The notes beneath the pieces are model-generated. The model did no database searches. It saw nothing but the letters and a program-made list of their open reading frames with translations, and was not told where the DNA came from. Both the position numbers and the translations under genes were made by a program. Shown piece after piece: positions 16,248 to 24,026 of a DNA stretch of 64,000 bases (position 1 is the stretch's first letter; the number at the start of each line of letters is the position of its first letter). Source of the stretch: Streptomyces tuirus (GTDB lineage: Bacteria > Actinomycetota > Actinomycetes > Streptomycetales > Streptomycetaceae); the NCBI RefSeq assembly GCF_014701095.1, contig NZ_AP023439.1, forward strand, positions 4,824,001-4,888,000, written 5' to 3'.

Positions 16248-16404
16248 TGGCATACGTAAGCATTCCGATGCCGATGATCCCGAGCATGCCCAGCGTGATG
16301 AGGATTATCTTCCCGGATCCTTCAGTCAGAGATCCTTGGATCAGAGCGGCGACTGACACCACGCCGCTGACAGCGGCGAAGATCTTCAGCTTTCGCTTTT
16401 CATC
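16219..16404 (-). CDS. 61-residue two-helix membrane protein next to rhs
   Basis: GTG start at 16404 with GGAG 7 bases upstream. Short basic N-terminus (DEKRKLK), two helices (about 8-24 and 33-52), ending MKRGGRSSQ. First gene after the Rhs gene, on the same strand, behind a terminator-like hairpin. Unknown family; candidate immunity or accessory protein for the intact Rhs tail. Confidence 0.55.
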   Translation of the reverse strand, partial: DEKRKLKIFAAVSGVVSVAALIQGSLTEGSGKIILITLGMLGIIGIGMLTYAMKRGGRSSQ

Positions 16405-16441
16405 CACTTCTAAACTCCACTCTTTCGACGTACTGTGCCCA

Positions 16442-16480
16442 GCGGTGGAGGGTGCTGCATTCTGCATTCCCCTCCACCGC
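16442..16480 (-). terminator. Stem-loop after rhs
   Basis: GCGGTGGAGG (16442-16451) and CCTCCACCGC (16471-16480) pair perfectly over 10 bases, 35 bases past the rhs stop and before the small membrane protein gene. It probably ends most rhs transcripts. Confidence 0.7.
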
Positions 16481-16514
16481 AGATGACAAATCGGTGCGGC
16501 CGCTCCGGAGACCG

Positions 16515-19500
16515 TTAGCCGTAGCTGATTATCTCAGCGTTGTTGTAGCCGAGAATCCCTCCGACGGCACAGCTTGTCACCACAGCTCCCGCCGTTCCCC
16601 ACGGCCCGAAGGTGCTGGCCGCCGTGATGATTCCCGTTTCTGCCGCAGCTCCAATTCCAGCAACGCAGCCCGTGGCAGCTCCCCATATATCGTTAGTGTC
16701 CTCGAGGAAGTTGGAAACACTGTCGAGGAACCCGAGTCCGGACGGGTCCACGTTGTTGACAGGATCGCCACCGGTGTACAGGTAGGGGTTGCTTTCCTGC
16801 CCCGACGGGTCCGGCTGGGTGAAGCGGCCGAGGGTGGGGTCGTAGTAGCGGTGGCCCATCTTGTAGAGGCCGGTCGGATCCAGGTACGTGCCCGCGTAGC
16901 GGTGCGGCTGGGGGACTGCCTCGGTGGTGGTGCCGCGGGGCAGGCCGGTGGGGCCGTAGGCGTAGGTGTGCGTGCGCTTGCCGGTGGCGTCGGTGAGGCC
17001 GAGGACGTTGCCCGTGGCGTCGGTGAGGTAGTAGTAGGACTTCCCCCCAGTCGTCATGGAGTTCAAGGTGCCCGCCGGTTCGCGGATGAATCCGGTGTCC
17101 ACGCCGTTCGTCGTCGTGGAGGCCAGACCCAGTGCGGTGTGGTGGAACCAGGTCGAACCCAGCTTGGTGCGCTCGGAGTTGTCCGTGCCGGCGTGGACCA
17201 GGTCGTAGCTCTTGCCGCCCGCCGTGATGCCGGAAAGCTGGCTGTGGTCCGTCCACGTCTCGTTCGTGCGAGCCGTGGCGCTCGCGCCCGCCGTCTCGTT
17301 GCCGAGCTTGTCGTAGGACCAGCCGGTGGTGGAGCCGTTCTTGCCGGTCAGCTCGGAGGCGTCGTCGTAGGTGTAGGTCGTGCCGCCGGGGCAGGCGTTC
17401 TTGGTGCCGTCCTGGCTGGTGAGGTTGCCGGCCTTGTCCCAGCAGTAGAGCCACGACGCCTTGCGGGCACCCGCGGAGTCGGCTTCCAGTGCGTAGCGCA
17501 GGCGGTCCTGAGAGTCGTAGTCGTAGGTGGTCTTGTACTTGGTGAGGTTGTCGGTGCGGGTGCGGATCTTCGTCGTGTCCTTGCCCGCGGAGTTCTTGTA
17601 GCCGTAGGTCAGGTCGATCAGCGTGGTCGTGCCCGACGTGGTCCTGACGGCCTCGGGGCGGCCGTTGTCGTCGATCGTCACCGACTGCGTCGTGCCGCCG
17701 GGGTAGACGGTCTTGGTGCGCTTGTCGTTGTCGTCGTAGTCGAAGTCGGTCTTCTTGCCGTCCGGGGCGACCAAGTAGTCCAGGCGGCCGGCCTTGTCCC
17801 AGGTGTAGTCGGTCTTGCCGGTCGGGTCGATGTAGTGGTCGACCTCGCCGCCCGGGGTGTAGGCCAGCGCCGTCTGGGCGCCGTTCTGCAGGGTGCGGAC
17901 GCTCTCGCGATTGAGCTTGTCGTAGGTCCAGCCCGTGGTGCCGGAGGCGTCCGTGCGGGTCCTGACATTGCCGTCGCCGTCGTAGGCGTAGGTGACCGTC
18001 GCATTGGTGGAGGACACCTTCGTCACGCGGTCACGGTTGTCGTAGACGTAGACGGTCTTGATGCCGCGTCCGTCGGTGACGGTCTCCACCCGGCCGAGCG
18101 CGTCGTAGGTGTAGGTCGTAGTGCCCAGCGGGGCGGGCGGTGTCACCTTCTTGAGGTTGCCCTTGGTGTCGTACTCGAAGGAGGTGACCTTGCCGCCCGC
18201 GTCCTTGGCGGTGCAGCGCTGGCCCTCGAAGCCGCCGCAGGTCGGGGTGTCCTTGTTGTAGGTGTACTCGCGGGTGCCGCCGGCGGTGCCGGACGTGGTG
18301 ACCGACATCGTGTTGCCGTTGGTGTCGTACTTGAAGGTGTCCTTGCGGCCGTCCGCGGTGGTGAAGTCGTTGGGCAGATCGGTCCCGGCGATCGTCTGAA
18401 ACGCCGTCACGGACGCCGTCGCCCCGAGCGGGAGCTTCTGGGAGACGGCGTTGTTGCGGCCGTCCCAGCCGTAGGTGGTGGTGTTGCCGCCGGTGCCGTC
18501 CGCTCCCGTGCCCATCGCGTCGATCGCGCTCTGGAGAAGGTGGTTGGTGTACTTGGCGTGGCGGGAGTGGTCCAGGGGGTCGGTGACCTTGGTGACCTCG
18601 CCGTCCGCGTTGTGGGCGTACTGCGTCTCGTCGCCCTCGGGGTCGGTGACCGTCGTCGTACCCGCTTCCGACGGGGTGGCGGCCGTGTAGTCGTAGCGCC
18701 AGGTCGGACCGATGTGGCCGCCGCTGGTCACCTCGGTGGCACGCTGCATGGAGGTGACGCGGCTGTGGTCGTCGTAGGTGAACAGGGTGACGGTGCCCTC
18801 GGGAGTGGTCACCTTGGTCAGACGGCGTGAGGAGTCGTAGGCGTAGGCGGTGGCCTTGCCGTCGGTGTCGGTGACCTTCGCCAGGTTGCCCGCCGGGTCC
18901 AGATCGAACACGGCCGTGCGGCCCGTGTGGTCCTTGGCCTGCCACTGACTGGCGTTCGTCTTCACCAGGTCGATCCAGCGGCCCGAGCGGGTCTCGGTCA
19001 GCTTGAAGCCCTTGTGCTCGCCGCCCTCGTCGTGCTGGCCGACGGTGATCGTGCCGTCGTTCCTGTCCGTGACCTTGGTCAGCGTGCCGTGCTCGTCGTA
19101 GGTGTCCTTGGTGCCGGACTTGCGGTCGGTGAGGGTGTAGGTGCCGTCCGCGTTCTTCTTCAGGTCCTTGGAGTACCCCGTCGGCGTGGTGTAGCCGCCG
19201 GTCGACATCTCCTTGAACCGCAGGGCGTCGCCGGTGGCGTCGTAGACGACCACCTCACCGTCGCCGGCCTGGAGGTAGCGCTCGTAGGCCTGCCACCAGC
19301 GCTGCGACACCTTCCCCCACGGCGCCTCGAGGGAGTTGTACGTCCGGGTCAGCTGGAGCTTCTGGCCCACACCGGCGATGTCGAAGTCCGTCGCGGCGAG
19401 CATCAGGTTGCCGTCGGAGACGTTCACCCGCGTCACGAGTGCGTCGTTCAAGCGTGTGTCGATGATCCGGTGCCAGGGCACCTCGCCCTGGCCCTCCGGA

Positions 19501-19841
19501 ACGAACGGGATGGCCTCGGCAGCGGCTTCCGCACGTTCGGCGCCGGCCTTGCCACCGGTACGGGCCTGCTGCGCCGCCCGCCAAGCGGCGACCTCGGCCG
19601 ACGGCTTGGCCTCCGCCTGCGATTCCGGTGCCCTGACCGACCCGGCCGGAGTCGCCGGAGCCTCCACCTTCGTCGGCCGGGTCCACGGACTCTCCGGCTC
19701 CGGTAACTCCGGCTTCGGCGTCGCCGCCAGTCCCGGTGCCGCCGAGAGCACCACGGCGGCGGTCGTGATCGCGGACAGAAGGACGGTTCTATGTGTTCTT
19801 CGGGCACGCCACAGCGACGTGCTTCCCGCACGTGAATGCAT
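16515..19841 (-). CDS. Secreted Rhs/YD-repeat protein with short hydrophobic C-terminal tail
   Basis: 1108 residues. A signal peptide (to about residue 40, SAAPGLAA) and a Pro/Glu/Ala-rich stretch precede an Rhs core with DUF6531-like IDTRLNDALVTRVN and VSDGNLMLAATDFDIAG. More than twenty YD repeats follow (YTYDALGR, YDYDSQDRLR and similar). The core ends with RYYDPTLGRFTQPDPSG and NNVDPSG at residue 1035. In such proteins the core forms a shell around a variable toxin tail. Here the tail is only 73 residues, Gly/Ala rich and hydrophobic, with TGCVAG and TSCAVGG motifs, and no nuclease or deaminase signature. GGGGGAAG precedes the ATG. Downstream lie tail fragments and membrane peptides. Confidence 0.93.
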   Translation of the reverse strand: MHSRAGSTSLWRARRTHRTVLLSAITTAAVVLSAAPGLAATPKPELPEPESPWTRPTKVEAPATPAGSVRAPESQAEAKPSAEVAAWRAAQQARTGGKAGAERAEAAAEAIPFVPEGQGEVPWHRIIDTRLNDALVTRVNVSDGNLMLAATDFDIAGVGQKLQLTRTYNSLEAPWGKVSQRWWQAYERYLQAGDGEVVVYDATGDALRFKEMSTGGYTTPTGYSKDLKKNADGTYTLTDRKSGTKDTYDEHGTLTKVTDRNDGTITVGQHDEGGEHKGFKLTETRSGRWIDLVKTNASQWQAKDHTGRTAVFDLDPAGNLAKVTDTDGKATAYAYDSSRRLTKVTTPEGTVTLFTYDDHSRVTSMQRATEVTSGGHIGPTWRYDYTAATPSEAGTTTVTDPEGDETQYAHNADGEVTKVTDPLDHSRHAKYTNHLLQSAIDAMGTGADGTGGNTTTYGWDGRNNAVSQKLPLGATASVTAFQTIAGTDLPNDFTTADGRKDTFKYDTNGNTMSVTTSGTAGGTREYTYNKDTPTCGGFEGQRCTAKDAGGKVTSFEYDTKGNLKKVTPPAPLGTTTYTYDALGRVETVTDGRGIKTVYVYDNRDRVTKVSSTNATVTYAYDGDGNVRTRTDASGTTGWTYDKLNRESVRTLQNGAQTALAYTPGGEVDHYIDPTGKTDYTWDKAGRLDYLVAPDGKKTDFDYDDNDKRTKTVYPGGTTQSVTIDDNGRPEAVRTTSGTTTLIDLTYGYKNSAGKDTTKIRTRTDNLTKYKTTYDYDSQDRLRYALEADSAGARKASWLYCWDKAGNLTSQDGTKNACPGGTTYTYDDASELTGKNGSTTGWSYDKLGNETAGASATARTNETWTDHSQLSGITAGGKSYDLVHAGTDNSERTKLGSTWFHHTALGLASTTTNGVDTGFIREPAGTLNSMTTGGKSYYYLTDATGNVLGLTDATGKRTHTYAYGPTGLPRGTTTEAVPQPHRYAGTYLDPTGLYKMGHRYYDPTLGRFTQPDPSGQESNPYLYTGGDPVNNVDPSGLGFLDSVSNFLEDTNDIWGAATGCVAGIGAAAETGIITAASTFGPWGTAGAVVTSCAVGGILGYNNAEIISYG

Positions 19842-20235
19842 CAGCTTCCCCCACGGAAGTCAGACAGAACGCGTGACCCATACGGTCACCTCGGCCACAC
19901 AAGCTGTCACAAGAAGCACACAAGTCGACGCGGCGTGCCCCCGAACGCCTGTTGTATTCGGGTCGGAATGAGCCCTGCCGGTTCATCACGTCAAATCAGG
20001 GTGATACTGCCTCAACTGCCCTGTGACGTGGGCGGAATACGCGGTTCTGTCCTCACTTGCGAGGGGCACGTTGACCGAAACCCGTGAGCCACCGCCGCGT
20101 CGTCACCGCCCTCGTAGGCGTGACCGATTCGGGCGCGGGTACTGGATGGCCCTCACGAAGGGGTTGATGGCGCCCGGTCCGCGCGTCGCTGCGGGTGCGC
20201 GCGGACCGGGGCCGTGTGGGGGAGCCTCGAAGGGC
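19842..20235. other. Gene-free stretch upstream of rhs
   Basis: About 390 bases with no supported coding region. It should hold the leftward rhs promoter, but no convincing -35/-10 pair stands out. The only clear structure is the terminator at 20173-20210. Confidence 0.6.
20173..20210 (-). terminator. Strong terminator of the 20236-20655 gene
   Basis: CCCGGTCCGCGCG (20173-20185) and CGCGCGGACCGGG (20198-20210) form a perfect 13-base-pair stem with a 12-base loop, 26 bases past the stop of the leftward gene. Confidence 0.8.
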
Positions 20236-20655
20236 TCAGTGGGACGCCAGGGCGCGCGGCTCCAGCGCCGCGGTGTGGGCGTCCATCCGCTCGGCGGCCA
20301 GGATCGCCGCTGCCGTGTCGGCCCGGGAGGCGGCGACGACCAGCGCCCGGCCCGCCAGGGCGTGCGCCCGCCGGTGCAGGGCCGCGAGGCCGGCCTCGCG
20401 ACGGCCGCTCATCGGTGCACGGACCGGGGTGCGTCCCCCGCGCAGCCGGCCCACCTGCTCCGCGAGCCGCTCCGCGGCCGTGTCCAGGTCGGCCGAGGCC
20501 TGCGTCGCACGCAGCTCGTCCGTGACGGCGAGCAGGGCGGCGAGATGGCCGGCGAGCTGGATGTCCAGCTCTTCCTCGCGGGAACGGTGGGGGAAGTCCG
20601 GGTTGGGGCCGTCCACCGTGCTGTGGACCGACTTGGTGCGGATCGGTTCGTACAT
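20236..20655 (-). CDS. Conserved actinobacterial helical protein of unknown function
   Basis: 139 residues from ATG 20655, chosen because AGGAGG lies 7 bases upstream; an upstream in-frame start adds an unlike stretch. After MYEPIRTKSVHSTVDG and a SREEELDIQLAGHLAAL segment the protein is almost all helix, Ala/Arg/Leu rich, with no signal or membrane segment. A TTAGA/TCTAA palindrome lies in its promoter region. It ends in a strong terminator, so it is a single-gene unit. Confidence 0.7.
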   Translation of the reverse strand: MYEPIRTKSVHSTVDGPNPDFPHRSREEELDIQLAGHLAALLAVTDELRATQASADLDTAAERLAEQVGRLRGGRTPVRAPMSGRREAGLAALHRRAHALAGRALVVAASRADTAAAILAAERMDAHTAALEPRALASH

Positions 20656-20693
20656 GGGAAGGCCTCCTGAGTTCTTACAGGAAGCCATCCTAG

Positions 20694-20711
20694 CTTAGAT
20701 TTCGTCTAAAG
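20694..20711. promoter_or_regulatory. TTAGA-N5-TCTAA palindrome
   Basis: TTAGA (20695-20699), 5 bases, TCTAA (20705-20709), an AT-rich island in very GC-rich DNA, 40 bases upstream of the leftward ATG at 20655 and overlapping its likely promoter (possible -10 TAGGAT). MarR-type repressors use sites of this look. Which protein binds is unknown. Confidence 0.4.
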
Positions 20712-20731
20712 TTGAGTTGTTCACAAAACAG

Positions 20732-20764
20732 GACTGCCTGCACACAAAGCGTGAGCAGGCAGTC
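20732..20764 (-). terminator. Rho-independent terminator of the aminotransferase gene
   Basis: Read leftward: GACTGCCTGC, 13-base loop, GCAGGCAGTC, then CTGTTTTGTG. A perfect 10-base-pair stem with a T-rich tail, 23 bases after the stop. Confidence 0.88.
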
Positions 20765-20786
20765 GGGGTGCGTCGGGGGTGCGCGG

Positions 20787-21998
20787 TCAGGGCTGGCTGT
20801 AGCCGTCCAGGAAGTGCCCGATCCGCCCCATCGCATCGGTCAGGTCGCCGACCGTCGGCAGGGTGACCACCCGGAAGTGATCCGGCTCCGGCCAGTTGAA
20901 GCCCGTGCCCTGGACGACCATGATCTTCTCGCGCCGGAGCAGGTCCAGGACCATCCGGCGGTCGTCCTTGATCTTGAAGACCTTGGGGTCGAGACGCGGG
21001 AAGAGGTACAGCGCGCCCTTGGGCTTCACGCAGGACACCCCGGGGATCTGGGTCAGCAGCTCGTACGCCGTGTCCCGCTGCTCCCGCAGCCGCCCGCCCG
21101 GCAGCACCAGGTCGTTGATCGTCTGCCGCCCGCTGAGCGCCGCGACGACTCCGTGCTGTCCGGGCATGTTCGCGCACAGGCGCATGTTCGCCAGGATCGT
21201 CAGGCCCTCGATGTAGGAGTCGGCGTGGGCGCGCGGCCCGGAGATCGACATCCAGCCGACCCGGTAGCCGGCCACCCGGTAGGCCTTCGACATGCCGTTG
21301 AAGGTGAGGGTGAGCAGGTCCGGGGCGACGGAGGCGGTCGGGGTGTGCGTGGCGTCGTCGTAGAGGATCTTGTCGTAGATCTCGTCGGAGCAGACGAGCA
21401 GGTTGTGGCGGCGGGCGATGTCGGTCAGCCCCTTGATCATCGCCTCGTCGTAGACGGCCCCGGTCGGGTTGTTCGGGTTGATGATCACGAGCGCCTTGGT
21501 GCGGTCGGTGACCTTGCGCTCGATGTCGGCGAGGTCCGGCATCCAGTCGGCCTGCTCGTCGCAGCGGTAGTGCACGGCGGTGCCGCCGGACAGGGAGACG
21601 GCTGCGGTCCACAGCGGGTAGTCGGGCGCGGGCACGAGGACCTCGTCGCCGTCGTCCAGCAGGCCCTGCATCGCCATCACGATCAGCTCGGAGACGCCGT
21701 TGCCGATGAAGACGTGCTCGACGTCCGTCTCGATGCCGAGCGTCTGGTTGTGCATCACGACGGCCCGGCGCGCGGCCAGCAGGCCCTTGGCGTCGCCGTA
21801 GCCGTGCGCCGACGACACGTTCCGGAGGACGTCCTCCAGGATCTCCGGCGGGCACTCGAAACCGAACGCGGCCGGATTGCCGGTGTTCAGCTTGAGGATG
21901 CGGTGCCCTGCTGCTTCCAGGCGCATCGCCTCCTCGAGAACCGGGCCCCGGATCTCGTAACAGACATTGGCGAGCTTGGTCGACTGGATCACCTGCAT
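20787..21998 (-). CDS. PLP-dependent aminotransferase, alanine transaminase type (AlaA-like)
   Basis: 403 residues, normal for class I/II fold-type I aminotransferases. The cofactor lysine is Lys238 in NGMSKAYRVAGYRVGW; INPNNPTGAVY and SDEIYDKILYDD supply the Asn, Asp and Tyr that hold PLP. The N-terminus (STKLANVCYEIRGPVLEEA) and YLFPRLDPKVFKI match the AlaA (YfbQ/YfdZ) group, which makes alanine from pyruvate and glutamate. The substrate call rests on this likeness. Monocistronic with its own terminator. Confidence 0.9.
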   Translation of the reverse strand: MQVIQSTKLANVCYEIRGPVLEEAMRLEAAGHRILKLNTGNPAAFGFECPPEILEDVLRNVSSAHGYGDAKGLLAARRAVVMHNQTLGIETDVEHVFIGNGVSELIVMAMQGLLDDGDEVLVPAPDYPLWTAAVSLSGGTAVHYRCDEQADWMPDLADIERKVTDRTKALVIINPNNPTGAVYDEAMIKGLTDIARRHNLLVCSDEIYDKILYDDATHTPTASVAPDLLTLTFNGMSKAYRVAGYRVGWMSISGPRAHADSYIEGLTILANMRLCANMPGQHGVVAALSGRQTINDLVLPGGRLREQRDTAYELLTQIPGVSCVKPKGALYLFPRLDPKVFKIKDDRRMVLDLLRREKIMVVQGTGFNWPEPDHFRVVTLPTVGDLTDAMGRIGHFLDGYSQP

Positions 21999-22123
21999 GC
22001 TGGGAGCTTACGGCCCGGTAATGCCTCTCGGGCCGTGTTTTCCGCCACGTGAGACGCGGGGATTTGGGGCGATATCGCCGACTGCTGTCCCACCAGCACC
22101 TTCGGTCCCTAGAATGCGCCGCC

Positions 22124-22912
22124 ATGTCCAAGCCATTCGAATACGCCGACGGAGTGAGCGGTCCCGAGCCGCAGGACGCGCCGAAGGTGTACCTGCCGCA
22201 GGCCGCCGAGCCCCCCGCCTACGACGCGTACGCGGATCCGGCGGCGGCGCACGGCTGGCAGGACGTGTACGACACGGCGGGCAGCGGCGGTGCCGGGTAT
22301 CCGGGCGGCGTGGACGGCACGGGCGGCACCCGCCCCGGTGTCAACGCCACGCGCGCGTACCCCGGCGGCGTGCAACCCGCCGGTGCGGGCGGCGCCGGTG
22401 ACACCCGTGAGCTGCCCGCGGTGCCGGAGCGGGGCCGGGCCGGTGGGGGGCACCGAGCCCGGCGCAAGCCGGCTCCCCCGCTCGCGCGCCGCGTGGCGGT
22501 CGCCGCCGGTGCCGTCGGTGCGGTGTCGGTGATCGCCCTGATCGCCGGGTTCTCCCTCTCGGGTTCGCCTTCCGGTGGGACGCGGGGCGGCGAGGGCGGC
22601 CGTACGGGGCCGACGGCGGGGGAGTCGCCGACGGCGGAGAGTGTGACGTCGGGTCCGGCCAGGGCCTCCGACGCTCCACTCGTCGCCGGACCGGTCGAAT
22701 CCGACCAGCCGTCCGCCGAGGCCTCCGCGTCGCCGTCCTCCGAGGCGAGCCGGACGCCGTCCGCGTCCGTCACGGACAGCGCGCCGCCCCCGGCCCCCGG
22801 CCCCACGAGCAGTGCCCCGGTGGACTCCGCTCCCACCGCCTCCACTTCGGCACCCGGCAGGTCCGGACAGAAGCCCGGACGCGGCCCCGGCGGCACCAAG
22901 GACCCCAAGTGA
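22124..22912 (+). CDS. Single-pass membrane protein with Ser/Pro-rich outer domain
   Basis: 262 residues from ATG 22124. Residues 1-120 are disordered and Gly/Pro/Ala rich, followed by a basic stretch (HRARRKPAPPLARR) and one membrane helix (about 125-147, VAVAAGAVGAVSVIALIAGF). The rest (150-262) is a Ser/Thr/Pro/Ala-rich extracellular stalk with no fold. No enzyme motif. It precedes the secreted protease gene by 160 bases; whether they act together is unknown. Confidence 0.75.
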   Translation: MSKPFEYADGVSGPEPQDAPKVYLPQAAEPPAYDAYADPAAAHGWQDVYDTAGSGGAGYPGGVDGTGGTRPGVNATRAYPGGVQPAGAGGAGDTRELPAVPERGRAGGGHRARRKPAPPLARRVAVAAGAVGAVSVIALIAGFSLSGSPSGGTRGGEGGRTGPTAGESPTAESVTSGPARASDAPLVAGPVESDQPSAEASASPSSEASRTPSASVTDSAPPPAPGPTSSAPVDSAPTASTSAPGRSGQKPGRGPGGTKDPK

Positions 22913-23074
22913 CCGGACCGTAGCGGCGGTTGAGTAGGGTCGGGGCGGAACCCGGGATTCCGGATGTGGAACAGGTTCTTGTGCCGCCCCCCTTGTGACG
23001 ATCACAATGCACATGACAAAAGTGCGGGCGGCCGGAAGATTTCCGGTCGCCTCCGTCGCAAGAGGGGACCCCCC

Positions 23075-24001
23075 ATGAGAAAACCTCTCGCCGCCGCGTT
23101 CTGCGCCCTGGCGATAGCCGGGGCCGGCGCGGCTCCCGCGACCGCTGCCGATGCCGCCCCCACGGGCGTCGGCAAGGCCGCGGACACGGGCTCGGCCGCA
23201 TCCGCCGTCTCGGGTGTGGTCACGTCCGTGGAGCAGGCGCTGTCCGGGCTCACCGGCCAGAAGGCGAAGGCCGTGAACTTCGCCGGGACCGTCGCGCTCA
23301 GCAACTGCTCCGGCTCCGTCGTCCGCATGCCGGACTCCGAGGCCGACGACCCGGCGCTCGTGATGACCAACGGCCACTGCCTGGAGTCCGGCTTCCCCGG
23401 CCCCGGCGAGGTCCTCGTCGACAAGGCGTCCAGCCGCACCTTCGGCCTGCTCAACGCCTCCGGCTCGCGCGTCGCGACCCTGCGCGCCGCCAAGCTCGCC
23501 TACGGCACGATGACCGACACGGACGTCGCGCTGTACCAGCTCACCACCACGTACGCGCAGATCAAGAGCTCGTACAACATCAACCCGCTGACGCTGAACG
23601 ACAGTCACCCGGTCGCCGGGACCGCCATCAGTATCCCCTCCGGCTACTGGAAGCGGATCTACAGCTGCACCATCGACGGGTTCGTCCCCACCCTGAAGGA
23701 GGGCGACTGGACCTGGAAGGACTCGGTCCGCTACACCTCCGCCTGCAACACCATCGGCGGCACGTCCGGCTCCCCCGTCGTCGACCAGGCCACCAACAAG
23801 GTCGTCGCCATCAACAACACCGGTAACGAGGACGGTGAGCGCTGCACGGTGAACAACCCCTGCGAGGTCGACGCGAACGGCAACGTGACCGTCCGCCAGG
23901 GCATCAACTACGCCCAGCAGACCTATGGGATCCCGGCCTGCTTCGGGATCGGCAACAAGCTCGACCTGAGCGCGAGCGGCTGCACCCTGCCCAAGCCGTA
24001 A
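23075..24001 (+). CDS. Secreted trypsin-like serine protease (S1 family)
   Basis: 308 residues. Signal peptide ending near PATAADA (residue 25), then a short helical propeptide-like region and a chymotrypsin fold. The triad can be read: His101 in MTNGHC, Asp150 in TDTDVAL, Ser231 in GGTSGSPV. Six or more cysteines are spread through the mature part. The start is ATG 23075; the frame is open further up but lacks a signal there. An 11-base-pair stem overlaps its last codons and serves as terminator against the convergent D-aminoacylase gene. Confidence 0.9.
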   Translation: MRKPLAAAFCALAIAGAGAAPATAADAAPTGVGKAADTGSAASAVSGVVTSVEQALSGLTGQKAKAVNFAGTVALSNCSGSVVRMPDSEADDPALVMTNGHCLESGFPGPGEVLVDKASSRTFGLLNASGSRVATLRAAKLAYGTMTDTDVALYQLTTTYAQIKSSYNINPLTLNDSHPVAGTAISIPSGYWKRIYSCTIDGFVPTLKEGDWTWKDSVRYTSACNTIGGTSGSPVVDQATNKVVAINNTGNEDGERCTVNNPCEVDANGNVTVRQGINYAQQTYGIPACFGIGNKLDLSASGCTLPKP

Positions 24002-24016
24002 GACAGGCAGGGTGCA
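23981..24016. terminator. Bidirectional terminator between convergent genes
   Basis: TGCACCCTGCC (23981-23991) and GGCAGGGTGCA (24006-24016), a perfect 11-base-pair stem with a 14-base loop, straddling the protease stop codon and 11 bases from the end of the leftward D-aminoacylase gene. Confidence 0.8.
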
Positions 24017-24026
24017 GGCCGGGCGG

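Noticed and set aside
16452..18830. 792-residue frame on the plus strand across rhs
   Set aside because: Low-complexity Val/Gly/Arg sequence antisense to YD repeats; the Rhs reading has domains, signal peptide and ribosome site.
14854..19841. Integrated prophage or insertion sequence around the rhs array
   Set aside because: No integrase, transposase, terminal repeats or attachment duplications are seen; tail decay explains the disorder.
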